33,606 bases of DNA from Brevibacillus panacihumi (GTDB lineage: Bacteria; Bacillota; Bacilli; Brevibacillales; Brevibacillaceae), in contig NZ_RHHT01000083.1 of assembly GCF_003710985.1 (NCBI RefSeq), positions 1 through 33,606 on the forward strand. Reading direction: 5' to 3'. Made by a program: the position numbers and the translations under genes. Below, in pieces: positions 7,986 through 15,621 of the stretch (position 1 is its first letter; each line of letters opens with the position of its first letter). The notes under the pieces are model-generated. The model worked only from the letters and a program-made list of their open reading frames with translations, made no database searches and was not told the origin of the DNA.

Positions 7986-9308
7986 CTAGGTCCTCATTAA
8001 GGTTGGAAGCCAGGTGGCGATTTGCGGAAAGATCATGATGATGGCGACTAGCAGCAGATCCAGGCAGATAAATGGGAAAGCTGCCGCGTAGACTTGCCCC
8101 ATTTTGACCCCTTTGGGCGCGACGGCCTTCATCACGAACAGTCCGGTTCCAAACGGTGGAGAGATCGTCCCGATTTCAATCGTGATCAACAGCATGGCGG
8201 CGAACCAGAGCAAATCGATGCCCAGCGTGTTGGCAATCGGGATAAAGATGGGCAGGCAGACCATGAGAATGGACAGGGATTCCATGAAGGAGCCGAGCAC
8301 AAGCACGATCAAAAGCATCCCAATCACGAGCAGCGTCACGGAAACATCGAGGCTGGCAATCATGCGAACCAGTTCACTGGTCGCCCCGGAAAAGGACAGG
8401 ATTTGGCTAAAACCCGTCGATCCGGCAATAATCATCAGCATCATGGCGGAAATCTTGAGTGTGCCGATCAACGCCAGCTTCAGCGTATGGAAATTCAACT
8501 GCTTGTAGTAGGCAGCGAGCAGCAGACTGCCGATCGAGCCCATCGCGGCTGCTTCGGTCGGGGTAGCGACGCCCAAGAACATCAGTCCCACGACGAGGAA
8601 GATAATCAGGGATAACGGGAAGATGTAGACGACGGTTGCCTTGATTTTTTCCGAGAACGGAATGGACGCGACATCATAATGCGGTGCCAGCTCGGGTTGA
8701 AGCTTGGCCCGGATGATAATATACAGCCCGAACAATATCGCCATCAGAACACCGGGCAGGATGATCGCGATCATAAACGCGCCGATGGAGATTTGTCCCA
8801 TCGAAGCGAGCAGAACGCCCAAAGCGCTTGGCGGGATCAAGGCAGCCAAGGTTCCGCTGCCTAGAATCGGCCCGATCGACATCTGGTTTTTGTACTGGCG
8901 CCGCTCCATTTCCGGGACGAGCGTGGAGCCGAGCATCGAGGTGCTCGCCATCGTCGAACCTGTCAGGGTAGAGATCAGGGTTCCTCCCGTCACAGCGAGC
9001 AAACTCAATCGCCCCGGAACTTTTCCAAACCACTTGTCGAGGGTATCGATCATTCTCGGGGCAATTCCCGTATGGAACATGATCTCGCCCATCAGGATAA
9101 AAAGCGGAATCGGGGCCAGGGCGAAAGTAGCCAGAGAGCTTTCGATGCTTCCCATCAATTGTCTAAGCCCCACTTCCCCTCCCCAGAGAAAAATGGCTGC
9201 AACGATATTGATCGCCAGGAAAGAAAAGGCCACAGGCACACGCAGAATCATCAAAGCAAGCAAACTGAAAAAAATCAGCAAAAGTATTTGCCACCAGTCC
9301 ACGATCAT
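7986..9308 (-). CDS. dctM: TRAP transporter large permease (DctM)
   Basis: 440 residues, almost wholly hydrophobic with about 12 membrane segments, the usual length and pattern of DctM. Family signatures are visible: LFILMGEIMFHTG, TGGTLISTLTGSTMASTSMLGS, IPPSALGVLLASMGQISIGAF and a C-terminal EIGTISPPFGTGLFVMKAV. It is the channel subunit that couples sodium (or proton) influx to organic acid uptake. The ATG at 9308 overlaps the stop of dctQ (ATGA); because GGAGGG abuts that ATG, the GTG at 9302 is an equally good start. It closes the P-Q-M operon and is followed by the hairpin at 7931-7960. Confidence 0.95.
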   Translation of the reverse strand: MIVDWWQILLLIFFSLLALMILRVPVAFSFLAINIVAAIFLWGGEVGLRQLMGSIESSLATFALAPIPLFILMGEIMFHTGIAPRMIDTLDKWFGKVPGRLSLLAVTGGTLISTLTGSTMASTSMLGSTLVPEMERRQYKNQMSIGPILGSGTLAALIPPSALGVLLASMGQISIGAFMIAIILPGVLMAILFGLYIIIRAKLQPELAPHYDVASIPFSEKIKATVVYIFPLSLIIFLVVGLMFLGVATPTEAAAMGSIGSLLLAAYYKQLNFHTLKLALIGTLKISAMMLMIIAGSTGFSQILSFSGATSELVRMIASLDVSVTLLVIGMLLIVLVLGSFMESLSILMVCLPIFIPIANTLGIDLLWFAAMLLITIEIGTISPPFGTGLFVMKAVAPKGVKMGQVYAAAFPFICLDLLLVAIIMIFPQIATWLPTLMRT

Positions 9309-9868
9309 CCCTCCTTTATTCCTTGTTCTTTGGTGAACAGAGATGGTGAATCCGGGGTTATGACGATATCCTCATCCTGTTTTTTGCGGGCGAGGGTTGC
9401 CAGGTACAGCTTGCGTGCGAATTCCAGAGCAAGCAGCAGCGAGCCGATCGGAATGATCACGATTACGTACAGCTTGGGTATCGCGATCACCGACATGCTG
9501 CGAATATCGCGGACGTAGTGATCAATCGAGACCAGCGTGCCGTACCAGAACAGCACTGCGCTCACTGCAATGCCGATCAGCGCGACCAGCATGTCATTGT
9601 AGGCGCGCAATCGCGGGGACAGCATGCCCTCGATGATATCGACTGCGATGTGGCCGCTGCTGCGCGCCAGCCAAGCCCCCGCCAAAAAGGGCAGGTAGAC
9701 CAGGATATAGGCATTCACCTCATCGACCCAAAGCAGCGGATAGTCGAAAAAGGTGCGGGAAATGACTTGGGCCCCGATGGAGAAGGTGGCAAACAGAAGC
9801 AGGATACAGGCGAGGACGGCAAACGCATTTTCGATGTTGTCGAGCCATCTGAAAAGGGTGTTCTTCAC
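9305..9868 (-). CDS. dctQ: TRAP transporter small permease (DctQ)
   Basis: 187 residues with four predicted membrane helices (about 16-38, 50-66, 88-108, 130-152). The stretch RTFFDYPLLWVDEVNAYILVYLPFLAGAW is typical of DctQ. It binds the large permease and is required for TRAP transport. The start is GTG at 9868 with GAGGAG nine bases upstream; an overlapping ATG is followed at once by a stop. The C-terminus is cytoplasmic and charged. Translationally coupled to dctM through a 4-base overlap. Confidence 0.92.
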   Translation of the reverse strand: MKNTLFRWLDNIENAFAVLACILLLFATFSIGAQVISRTFFDYPLLWVDEVNAYILVYLPFLAGAWLARSSGHIAVDIIEGMLSPRLRAYNDMLVALIGIAVSAVLFWYGTLVSIDHYVRDIRSMSVIAIPKLYVIVIIPIGSLLLALEFARKLYLATLARKKQDEDIVITPDSPSLFTKEQGIKEG

Positions 9869-9899
9869 ATTTTGTCACTCCTCTATGCGTCGGCTGGGC

Positions 9900-10925
9900 T
9901 CACGGATTGTATTTCAGCAGCTTCTTCAGCTCATTGACCTGATCGGGAACAGCTTTCTCCAGTACGCCCCATTTCTCTCTTTTTACGATTTCCTGGAACT
10001 TTTGGCTGTCCTCCGGGCTGAGCTTGATCAGCTCCACGCCTTTTTCTTGCAGGGTTTGCTTTTCTTTTTCGTTTTCCTTTTTGAAGTACTCGACCATTTC
10101 TGTTTCAAAATCCTTGGTCAGGGCGAGAAGCTTTTGTTGATTCTCTGGCGAAAGCGACTCGAAAGACTTGACGTTCATCAGGATGGTCGCGTTCTGGTTT
10201 AAAAAAGGCTCGTCGATCAGGTATTTGGTTACCTCTGTCCAACCGTTCAGACGCGGTCCGAGGAGCGGAAAACCAAAGCCGTCTACCATTTTGCGTTCGA
10301 GAGACGTATAGACGTCGCCTGGGTTCACCTCCATCGGGACCATATCCAGAGCCAGCATGACTTCATGGTAAGTAGAGTTGGAGCGGAATTTGCTGCCTTT
10401 CAGCTCGTCCAGCGCTTGAATTTTCTTGTTGGTCCAGAAGTAGTAAGGAGACTCGCTCAACCAGCGGCCCAGGTAGACCAGATTGTTTTGCTTGAAGCGA
10501 TCAGACATGTAGTCAAAATAGCCGTTCTCCCGCTCTTCCGCCGGCGTGAAGGGAGAGAGGTTCAAAGAGTGCGATTCCGGCATGAGATGGCCGTAGTAGG
10601 AACTGACGTTGAAGCCAATATCGACAACCCCATTGCGCACGGCATCAAACTGATCGCCGACCGGCAGCGATTCGGGTCCACCTACTACCCGTATGGTCAC
10701 GGCGCCGTTCAATTCTTTTTCCACCTTTTCCTTCCACAGCGGAATCATGTCTTTGGGGAAGGGGTGATCCAGAGCCAAAAAGCTGACCAATTTCAGTTCC
10801 ACGGGACCCGAGGACGAGCCTGCGGAGCTTGCGGGGCCGCTTGCGGAGTTCGAGCCACACCCGGCGAGGAGCAGCAAACAGCAGAGGAAAGACAGAAAAA
10901 TACGTGGTCGCGCAAATTTGAACAT
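9900..10925 (-). CDS. dctP: TRAP transporter substrate-binding lipoprotein (DctP)
   Basis: 341 residues. Signal peptide with lipobox LLAGC, lipidated cysteine at 23, so it is membrane anchored as expected in a Gram-positive. It has the DctP-family layout, including LKGSKFRSNSTYHEVMLALDMVPMEV (the arginine is the usual carboxylate ligand) and DVYTSLERKMVDGFGFP. It captures an organic acid and hands it to DctQM. Substrate identity is not readable; the binding-region sequence diverges from C4-dicarboxylate receptors. First gene of the operon, ATG at 10925 with AAGGGAG upstream. Confidence 0.93.
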   Translation of the reverse strand: MFKFARPRIFLSFLCCLLLLAGCGSNSASGPASSAGSSSGPVELKLVSFLALDHPFPKDMIPLWKEKVEKELNGAVTIRVVGGPESLPVGDQFDAVRNGVVDIGFNVSSYYGHLMPESHSLNLSPFTPAEERENGYFDYMSDRFKQNNLVYLGRWLSESPYYFWTNKKIQALDELKGSKFRSNSTYHEVMLALDMVPMEVNPGDVYTSLERKMVDGFGFPLLGPRLNGWTEVTKYLIDEPFLNQNATILMNVKSFESLSPENQQKLLALTKDFETEMVEYFKKENEKEKQTLQEKGVELIKLSPEDSQKFQEIVKREKWGVLEKAVPDQVNELKKLLKYNP

Positions 10926-11075
10926 TCAGTTAATTCTCCCTTCGAAGTAAGTAGAAGTATAAAATGTTACATTTATTATCTATAACTTGAGCGTGAATAA
11001 CTATTAAGGAATTAACGTTTCTGGGGATGGAAGGGGAGGAGTCGGTAGGTTTGGGAGATTCAAAGAAAGGAAAAG

Positions 11076-11111
11076 AAAGGAGCAAGCCTGTTTATGCAAA
11101 GCTGCTCCTTT
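11076..11111 (-). terminator. Terminator of the rlmA gene
   Basis: Nine-base arms AAAGGAGCA (11076-11084) and TGCTCCTTT (11103-11111) pair perfectly around an 18-nt loop. The - strand continues with the T/C-rich run CTTTTCCTTTCTTTG. It begins 12 bases past the stop of the methyltransferase gene. Confidence 0.6.
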
Positions 11112-11122
11112 CTGCCTTTCAT

Positions 11123-12010
11123 TTATCTTTTCTTTCCGTACATAATCGAAAAATCAACGGTGATTTCAGCCTGTTCCTGATTCATCCATTGTTGAACAAG
11201 GGATTCTGATGCGCCCCATGACAGCGGAGTCATTTGTACGAGATGGTGCAGTTGCTCCTTTTTCAAAGCAATACGGTATGCCACACGCTCCATCTCCAAG
11301 AGCGCAAAATGACGTTTGAACAGCTCGCGTATCTTCTCGTTCGAATACGTTTTCCGCGAAGCATTCGGATTAAGCGCAGCTCTTACTTCTTGCAGATAAT
11401 CGCTTTCCGGAATCACCTTGATCACGATGCCGTCGTCTGCCATGATGCGATGAAACTCAGCATAATTGGAGGGCGACAATAGATTCAGGATCACGGAGAA
11501 GGAACGCTCCATGACCGGACATCTGGCGAGATCGGCCACGCACCAGATGGCGTTGGAAGTTCCCCTCGCGGCCATCTTGATTCCCTCCTTGGAAAGATCG
11601 AGACCAACACCCAAGGGGGCGATTTTTGCTCGCTCCCGGATCTGATTTTGTATCGACTTCAGATGGGAGCCTTCCCCGCATCCTGCATCCAGAATGCGCA
11701 AAGACTCATGGTGTGGCTGCATGAGCCGAAGGATGCTCTCGCTGATTCTAGATATCAACGGTTCAAAAAAACCAATGGCATTCATGTGTTGTCGAGCCGC
11801 AAACAAGGACGTGTCATATTTGGTTTGATAAGGACGCGTCAGCAAATTCACGTAACCTTGTTTGGCAAAATCAAAGCAATGTCCGCTCGAGCAAACAAAG
11901 CTTTTATAGGCAATGACCTTCAGCGGATTGAAACATAGCGGACAAGCGAATACATGCTCATGTTGAGCGAGCAGCTGGAAACGCTCCAGGTTGTTTTCGT
12001 TTTTGGACAT
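11123..12010 (-). CDS. rlmA: 23S rRNA (guanine-N1) methyltransferase, RlmA type
   Basis: 295 residues from the ATG at 12010, which has AAGGGGTG seven bases upstream; the ATG at 12028 has none. An N-terminal zinc-finger (CPLC then CSSGHCFD, about 18-43) precedes a Rossmann methyltransferase domain with motif I ILDAGCGEGSHLKSI. The segment FDFAKQGYVNLLTRPYQTKYDT is characteristic of RlmA/TlrB proteins. The family methylates G745 or G748 in helix 35 of 23S rRNA; the G748 form gives resistance to tylosin-type macrolides. Which base is modified cannot be decided here. NLLSPSNYAEFHRIM (motif IV region) is intact. Single gene with a structured leader and its own terminator. Confidence 0.88.
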   Translation of the reverse strand: MSKNENNLERFQLLAQHEHVFACPLCFNPLKVIAYKSFVCSSGHCFDFAKQGYVNLLTRPYQTKYDTSLFAARQHMNAIGFFEPLISRISESILRLMQPHHESLRILDAGCGEGSHLKSIQNQIRERAKIAPLGVGLDLSKEGIKMAARGTSNAIWCVADLARCPVMERSFSVILNLLSPSNYAEFHRIMADDGIVIKVIPESDYLQEVRAALNPNASRKTYSNEKIRELFKRHFALLEMERVAYRIALKKEQLHHLVQMTPLSWGASESLVQQWMNQEQAEITVDFSIMYGKKR

Positions 12011-12120
12011 AAAAAAGCACCCCTTCATTCGTTTTCGAGAATGAAAAAGGCACAGTGAAAGAAACCCAGGTCATTTTCCAAAAAAAATGACTTGAGCCTG
12101 CCTTCCTGCACCTCTCATTA
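12011..12120 (-). promoter_or_regulatory. Structured leader of rlmA (possible attenuator)
   Basis: The - strand leader contains two hairpins. One pairs GTCATTTT with AAAATGAC (about 12071-12092). The other pairs TTCATTC with GAATGAA (12024-12030 with 12039-12045) and overlaps the first bases of the ribosome binding site (12018-12025). A further match, AAGGCA with TGCCTT followed by TTTC, could form a competing terminator-like stem. A 15-codon frame from the ATG at 12118 ends inside the first hairpin but has no visible ribosome binding site. Regulation by attenuation is inference. Confidence 0.4.
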
Positions 12121-12310
12121 ACGGTAACGAATGAATTGGATGATCATGGAAAAAAGCAACTCCTTCAAAACAGATCGAGGGGAAAAAGACACCCCAGACA
12201 AATATAACATGAACAAGGATGGTTTGGTTTGAAAAATGGCAAAGCAAAGAGTATCTTGAAAATAATGATGAGGGTTGAATCCATGAACAAAATGTTGGGA
12301 GGGGAGTTTC

Positions 12311-13021
12311 ATGTACTTACGAAGCCTTGAGATTTTGAGAAGTGGAAATTCGGATCCCAATCGCTATCCCTTTTCCATACCAGCAATAAAAAGTTTAACC
12401 TCGCTTTCCTTTCGAACCAACGTTACATTTTTTGTCGGAGAAAATGGTTCCGGAAAATCGACGATTCTTGAGGGGATTGCTTATCAATGTGGCTTTCATA
12501 CGGCAGGTGGAGGAAAAAATAACTACTATGAGGTAGACTCTGCTGATTCTGCTTTGGGCGAGAACATTCGCCTCTCGTGGATGCCCAAAATGACGAACGG
12601 CTTTTTTCTCAGGGCAGAGACTTTTTATCACTTTGCCTCTCATATGGACACGATGCCGTCAAGCCTGCAATACTACGGGGGACGTTCCTTGCATCAGCAA
12701 TCACATGGAGAAGCATTTCTGTCTCTTTTTACCCATCGTTTTGGGGAAAAGGCGATATACCTGTTGGACGAGCCCGAAGCGGCCCTTTCACCTGCGCGAC
12801 AACTGGCGCTGTTGCGAATCATAAAGGACCTGGAGAAAAGCGCCCAATTTATCATTGCTACCCATTCCCCGATCTTGCTTGGCTATCCCAATGCGCAAAT
12901 CTTGAATTTTGATGAACAACCTGTAGAAGAGATTCAGTATGAGGACACGTTGCATTACATCATTACTAGACGCTTTCTCGAAAACAGAAAAATAGTATTG
13001 GATGAATTGTTTCATGAGTAA
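12311..13021 (+). CDS. ABC-class predicted ATPase (COG3910-like)
   Basis: 236 residues. Walker A is GENGSGKST (43-51). The signature region reads YYGGRSLHQQSHGEAFLSLF, with SHGE in place of LSGG. Walker B is AIYLLDEPEAALS and the switch histidine is in IIATHSP. There are no membrane segments and no long coiled coil, so it is a stand-alone nucleotide-binding domain rather than a transporter or SMC protein. The cellular role of this family is unknown. Start ATG at 12311 with GGGAGGGG upstream. Its last 8 bases overlap the start of the membrane protein gene, so the two are translationally coupled and may act together. Confidence 0.88.
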   Translation: MYLRSLEILRSGNSDPNRYPFSIPAIKSLTSLSFRTNVTFFVGENGSGKSTILEGIAYQCGFHTAGGGKNNYYEVDSADSALGENIRLSWMPKMTNGFFLRAETFYHFASHMDTMPSSLQYYGGRSLHQQSHGEAFLSLFTHRFGEKAIYLLDEPEAALSPARQLALLRIIKDLEKSAQFIIATHSPILLGYPNAQILNFDEQPVEEIQYEDTLHYIITRRFLENRKIVLDELFHE

Positions 13022-13571
13022 GAAGCGCATGCATAACAAAGTGAAGAAAAAGCTGTTCGGATTGTTCGCCGGTGAGTGGTTTGCGGCTTTGATGTTTGCC
13101 GTGCTATGGGTCCTGTACTTGTATTTGCTCGAGGGATTCGAGGTCTATTTGACTTCCGCTCCGTCTCTCTACGCGTTTGTTCTGCTGGAGTGGATCTTGC
13201 TTCAAGGAGGATATTACTGGTTTTTGAAATGGAGGCAGGTGAAGAACAAGTCGTTCTCCAGCCTTCCTGATCATCAATTGAGGCTGTTTGCGTTTTTCAA
13301 AAAGAGCAATTTGCTCCTGATCTGCATCGGGATCTTGGTTCTGATCTACCAATGCTGCGTCTTTGCCGCTGATTTTTATTGGTTTTTATTGTTGTTTTCT
13401 TTCGCCGTGATTGAACATATCAACTATTACCACATCCGCCTGTCCTACATGAGTGTAGAAGAGATCAAGGAATTTTTGGCCCAAAAAGGATTTCGGCGTT
13501 CGCTGCTGGCAAAGGAATTGAAGAAGTATCATCGTGCGCAAGTGAAAGGAAAGGACGGGCGGCCCCAATAG
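13014..13571 (+). CDS. Hypothetical membrane protein
   Basis: 185 residues if started at the ATG at 13014, which overlaps the stop of the ATPase gene; an ATG at 13002 and another at 13029 are alternatives and none has a strong ribosome binding site. Four hydrophobic helices are visible (about 21-41, 49-68, 96-115 and 119-138), with a basic N-terminus and a basic, Lys/Arg-rich cytoplasmic C-terminal tail including a short amphipathic stretch (SVEEIKEFLAQKGF). I do not recognise the family with certainty. The overlap with the ATPase gene suggests a functional pair. Confidence 0.75.
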   Translation: MSKKRMHNKVKKKLFGLFAGEWFAALMFAVLWVLYLYLLEGFEVYLTSAPSLYAFVLLEWILLQGGYYWFLKWRQVKNKSFSSLPDHQLRLFAFFKKSNLLLICIGILVLIYQCCVFAADFYWFLLLFSFAVIEHINYYHIRLSYMSVEEIKEFLAQKGFRRSLLAKELKKYHRAQVKGKDGRPQ

Positions 13572-13581
13572 GCACGCCCGT
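13555..13581 (+). terminator. Hairpin overlapping the stop codon of the membrane protein gene
   Basis: ACGGGCG (13555-13561) pairs with CGCCCGT (13575-13581), extended by GCC/GGC with one bulged A; the stop codon 13569-13571 is inside the hairpin. Only TTT follows, so termination may be weak. It separates convergent genes. Confidence 0.5.
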
Positions 13582-14109
13582 TTACCATTCTTCCTGCAAG
13601 ATTCCCATGTGAAGGATGTCATGCCATTTTCCTTCCCTGAACATAGCTTGGCGCGATCTTCCCTCGTGTTTGAAGCCCAGCTTTTCATACAGCGATATCG
13701 CATTTTCATTGAAAGAAAATACACGAAGCGATACCCGGTGCAGATTCATCTCTAGAAAGGCGTAGTCCAGCAACAGCTGCAGGGCCTCCTTGCCGTACCC
13801 TTTGCCCCAGTACGCTTTCTCGCCGATATCGATGATGCATTCGGCATTGCGGTTCTTGGGATCGATGTAGACCAGAGAAGTGATGCCGATTGGCTTCTGC
13901 GTTTCTTTTTCGAGAATGAGATAGCTTTTGGACGTGGTCGATCCGAGGATCACCTGTGTGACGAAATCCGCGGTACCCTCATAGGAATGCAGATCCAACG
14001 CCGGAAGGGTCGTTCGCATGACCTCCAGATCATTTCTCCAGGAATGGTAGATCGGGATATCCTCTAGGGTCATTTTGCGAAAGGATATCCGTTCCGATTC
14101 AAACAACAT
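13582..14109 (-). CDS. GNAT N-acetyltransferase, RimJ/RimL type
   Basis: 175 residues. The N-terminus ERISFRKMTLEDIPIYHSWRND is typical of the RimJ/RimL/SpeG branch. The CoA-binding motif is IDIGEKAYWGKGYGKEAL, followed by NLHRVSLRVFSFNENAISLYEKLGFKHEG, the usual motif B. It acetylates an amino group of a protein N-terminus, polyamine or antibiotic; the substrate is unknown. GAGGAG lies 11 bases before the ATG. It follows the TetR gene by 21 bases on the same strand, so the two are probably cotranscribed, and the TetR protein may therefore control this acetyltransferase. Confidence 0.88.
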   Translation of the reverse strand: MLFESERISFRKMTLEDIPIYHSWRNDLEVMRTTLPALDLHSYEGTADFVTQVILGSTTSKSYLILEKETQKPIGITSLVYIDPKNRNAECIIDIGEKAYWGKGYGKEALQLLLDYAFLEMNLHRVSLRVFSFNENAISLYEKLGFKHEGRSRQAMFREGKWHDILHMGILQEEW

Positions 14110-14130
14110 CTGGACTCAACTCCTCTAGGT

Positions 14131-14757
14131 TTAGGGTTTCTCTTCTGCTGCCACGGGACGCAGCATTTCTTTTAATGAAAACAAAAGCAGGTCACACTGC
14201 TCATCCACATCGGTATTGTCTTGACCCAAGTGAGCGGTGTCCAGCATCAGGCCGTCGATGAAGGAAATAAGGAAACGGGCAATCGAATCTGCCGGGAAGC
14301 GGGGGGCCAGATCTCCGCGTTCGGCACCTGCTTGGACAAAGGCAATGAACACCTCGACTAATCGTTGGTAGCGATCCGTGATGTAGGGGTAGCCTGATTT
14401 GTTTTCCTTGACGGACAAGAAAAACTCCGAATTGGCCACGAGAAGGGATTGGTCAATCTGCTTGATTTGCATTCGCTGCTTGTCTAGCCAGGAGGTGAAT
14501 TGCTGCCAGGATGTGAGTTCGTCATCCGGAGTGAATGAAAGGATGTCTTGCTGGTCTTCGTGCCGGAGAAGTTCGATGTAGACGTGCTCCAGATTGTCGA
14601 AGTAGGCGTACAAAGCACCGCGCGATACACCTGCTTCCTCGAGGATGTCCTGCATCGTGGCATTCGTGTAGCCTTTTTTGATAAAAACCTGCTTTGCTGC
14701 TCGCAACAGCTCTGCTTTTTTTTGGCGTTTATACTCCTCACTGACTTTTGGTGCCAT
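14131..14757 (-). CDS. TetR/AcrR family transcriptional repressor
   Basis: 208 residues from the ATG at 14757, with AAGGTGAG just upstream; the longer frame to 14787 starts inside an operator. The N-terminal helix-turn-helix spans about 12-58 (LLRAAKQVFIKKGYTNATMQDILEEAGVSRGALYAYF), a textbook TetR DNA-binding domain. The C-terminal ligand domain is about 70-200 and resembles the YfiR-type group. Two palindromes with the core CGACA...TGTCG lie in and next to its promoter, so negative autoregulation is strongly suggested. The downstream acetyltransferase gene is 21 bases away and should share this control. The inducer is unknown. Confidence 0.92.
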   Translation of the reverse strand: MAPKVSEEYKRQKKAELLRAAKQVFIKKGYTNATMQDILEEAGVSRGALYAYFDNLEHVYIELLRHEDQQDILSFTPDDELTSWQQFTSWLDKQRMQIKQIDQSLLVANSEFFLSVKENKSGYPYITDRYQRLVEVFIAFVQAGAERGDLAPRFPADSIARFLISFIDGLMLDTAHLGQDNTDVDEQCDLLLFSLKEMLRPVAAEEKP

Positions 14758-14777
14758 GTTCTCACCTTCTCTATTAA

Positions 14778-14837
14778 AACGACACATTTGTCGTTATTTC
14801 TGGTTTTAGTATAAACGACACGAGTGTCGATTTTCAA
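14778..14837 (-). promoter_or_regulatory. TetR gene promoter with two palindromic operators
   Basis: On the - strand, TTGAAA (14832-14837) and TATACT (14808-14813) form a promoter with an 18-bp spacer. A perfect palindrome CGACACGAGTGTCG (14816-14829) fills the spacer, so bound repressor would block polymerase. A second near-perfect copy CGACACATTTGTCG (14780-14793) lies downstream in the transcribed leader. The two centres are 36 bp apart. Both read directly from the sequence; assignment to the adjacent TetR protein is inference. Confidence 0.8.
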
Positions 14838-14843
14838 GTAAAA

Positions 14844-14873
14844 AAATACCTTTCGCTTGAGCGGAAGGTATTT
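14844..14873 (-). terminator. Terminator of the HAD phosphatase transcript
   Basis: A 14-bp stem (14844-14857 with 14860-14873, one G-T pair) followed on the - strand by seven T residues. It lies about 50 bases past the stop at 14923 and directly before the TetR promoter, insulating it. Confidence 0.88.
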
Positions 14874-14922
14874 GGCTTGAGGATACATCTCCAGCATTTC
14901 TTGTTTGTTATTCATCTGTTGA

Positions 14923-15588
14923 TTACGTCAGTTGATCCGTCAGAGTGATAAGCTCCGCCAAAGCGTCGATGACAAAATCAGCACTTTCGGGCGAAGGCCA
15001 ATGGTGATTTTGCTTCCAGACACTGATCATACCAACCTGCTTGGAAGCCTGTACATCGTTGATCGGATGATCGCCAACATATAGGCTTTCTTCTGGGGAG
15101 ACGCCGAGCAATTCCAGGGCATGCAAAAAAATGCTCGGGTCTGGTTTCTTACGCCCTATCTGTTCTGATACCAAAATTGCCGAAAAGTAGGGTTCGATGC
15201 CCAGCGCGCGAATATTGCTCATTTGAAATTGGGTATAGCCGTTGGTGATGAGACCCAGTTTGAATTGTTGTTGTAGCAGATGCTTGAATGTCTCCGTCAG
15301 GTGGGGGACTGGCACACAGTGAAAATGAAAACGCGTGACATAATCATCCAGAAGTTCTTCTGCGGATATCCCATGTATTCCGAATTCCTCAATCAATTGC
15401 TGGTAGACGACGTCTTTCCATACATATCCATGGGCATCAAGCTCGACAAATCGATTTACAAAGTCGCCTCGTAAGATATGTCCGAGAAAGGGCTGAAAGC
15501 GATCGTGCTGACCGTGAATGAAACGCAGCAAGGAAGCATCCCTGTCGAGCAGAGTGTTATCCAGATCAAATAGAACCGCTCTGATCAT
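14923..15588 (-). CDS. HAD superfamily hydrolase (phosphatase)
   Basis: 221 residues. Motif I is FDLDNTLLD (D8 nucleophile, D10 acid/base), motif II is LITNG, motif III is the lysine in GRKKPDPSIF and motif IV is YVGDHPINDV. An alpha-helical C1 cap lies between motifs I and II, as in the YjjG/phosphoglycolate phosphatase group. It hydrolyses a small phosphorylated metabolite; which one cannot be told. ATG at 15588 with AGAGGGA upstream. It lies 33 bases after the HhH-GPD-like gene on the same strand and is probably cotranscribed with it. Confidence 0.9.
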   Translation of the reverse strand: MIRAVLFDLDNTLLDRDASLLRFIHGQHDRFQPFLGHILRGDFVNRFVELDAHGYVWKDVVYQQLIEEFGIHGISAEELLDDYVTRFHFHCVPVPHLTETFKHLLQQQFKLGLITNGYTQFQMSNIRALGIEPYFSAILVSEQIGRKKPDPSIFLHALELLGVSPEESLYVGDHPINDVQASKQVGMISVWKQNHHWPSPESADFVIDALAELITLTDQLT

Positions 15589-15621
15589 CTGAAAAAATCC
15601 CTCTTTTCCCCATGAATATGC

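Noticed and set aside
8094..9336. Long + strand open frames across the dctM gene
   Set aside because: Their products are low-complexity His/Gln/Asp-rich shadows of the hydrophobic permease codons.
12253..12348. Short + strand peptide frame starting just before the ATPase gene
   Set aside because: Although GATGAGGG precedes an ATG near 12283, the 15-codon frame overlaps the ATPase start and has no supporting feature.
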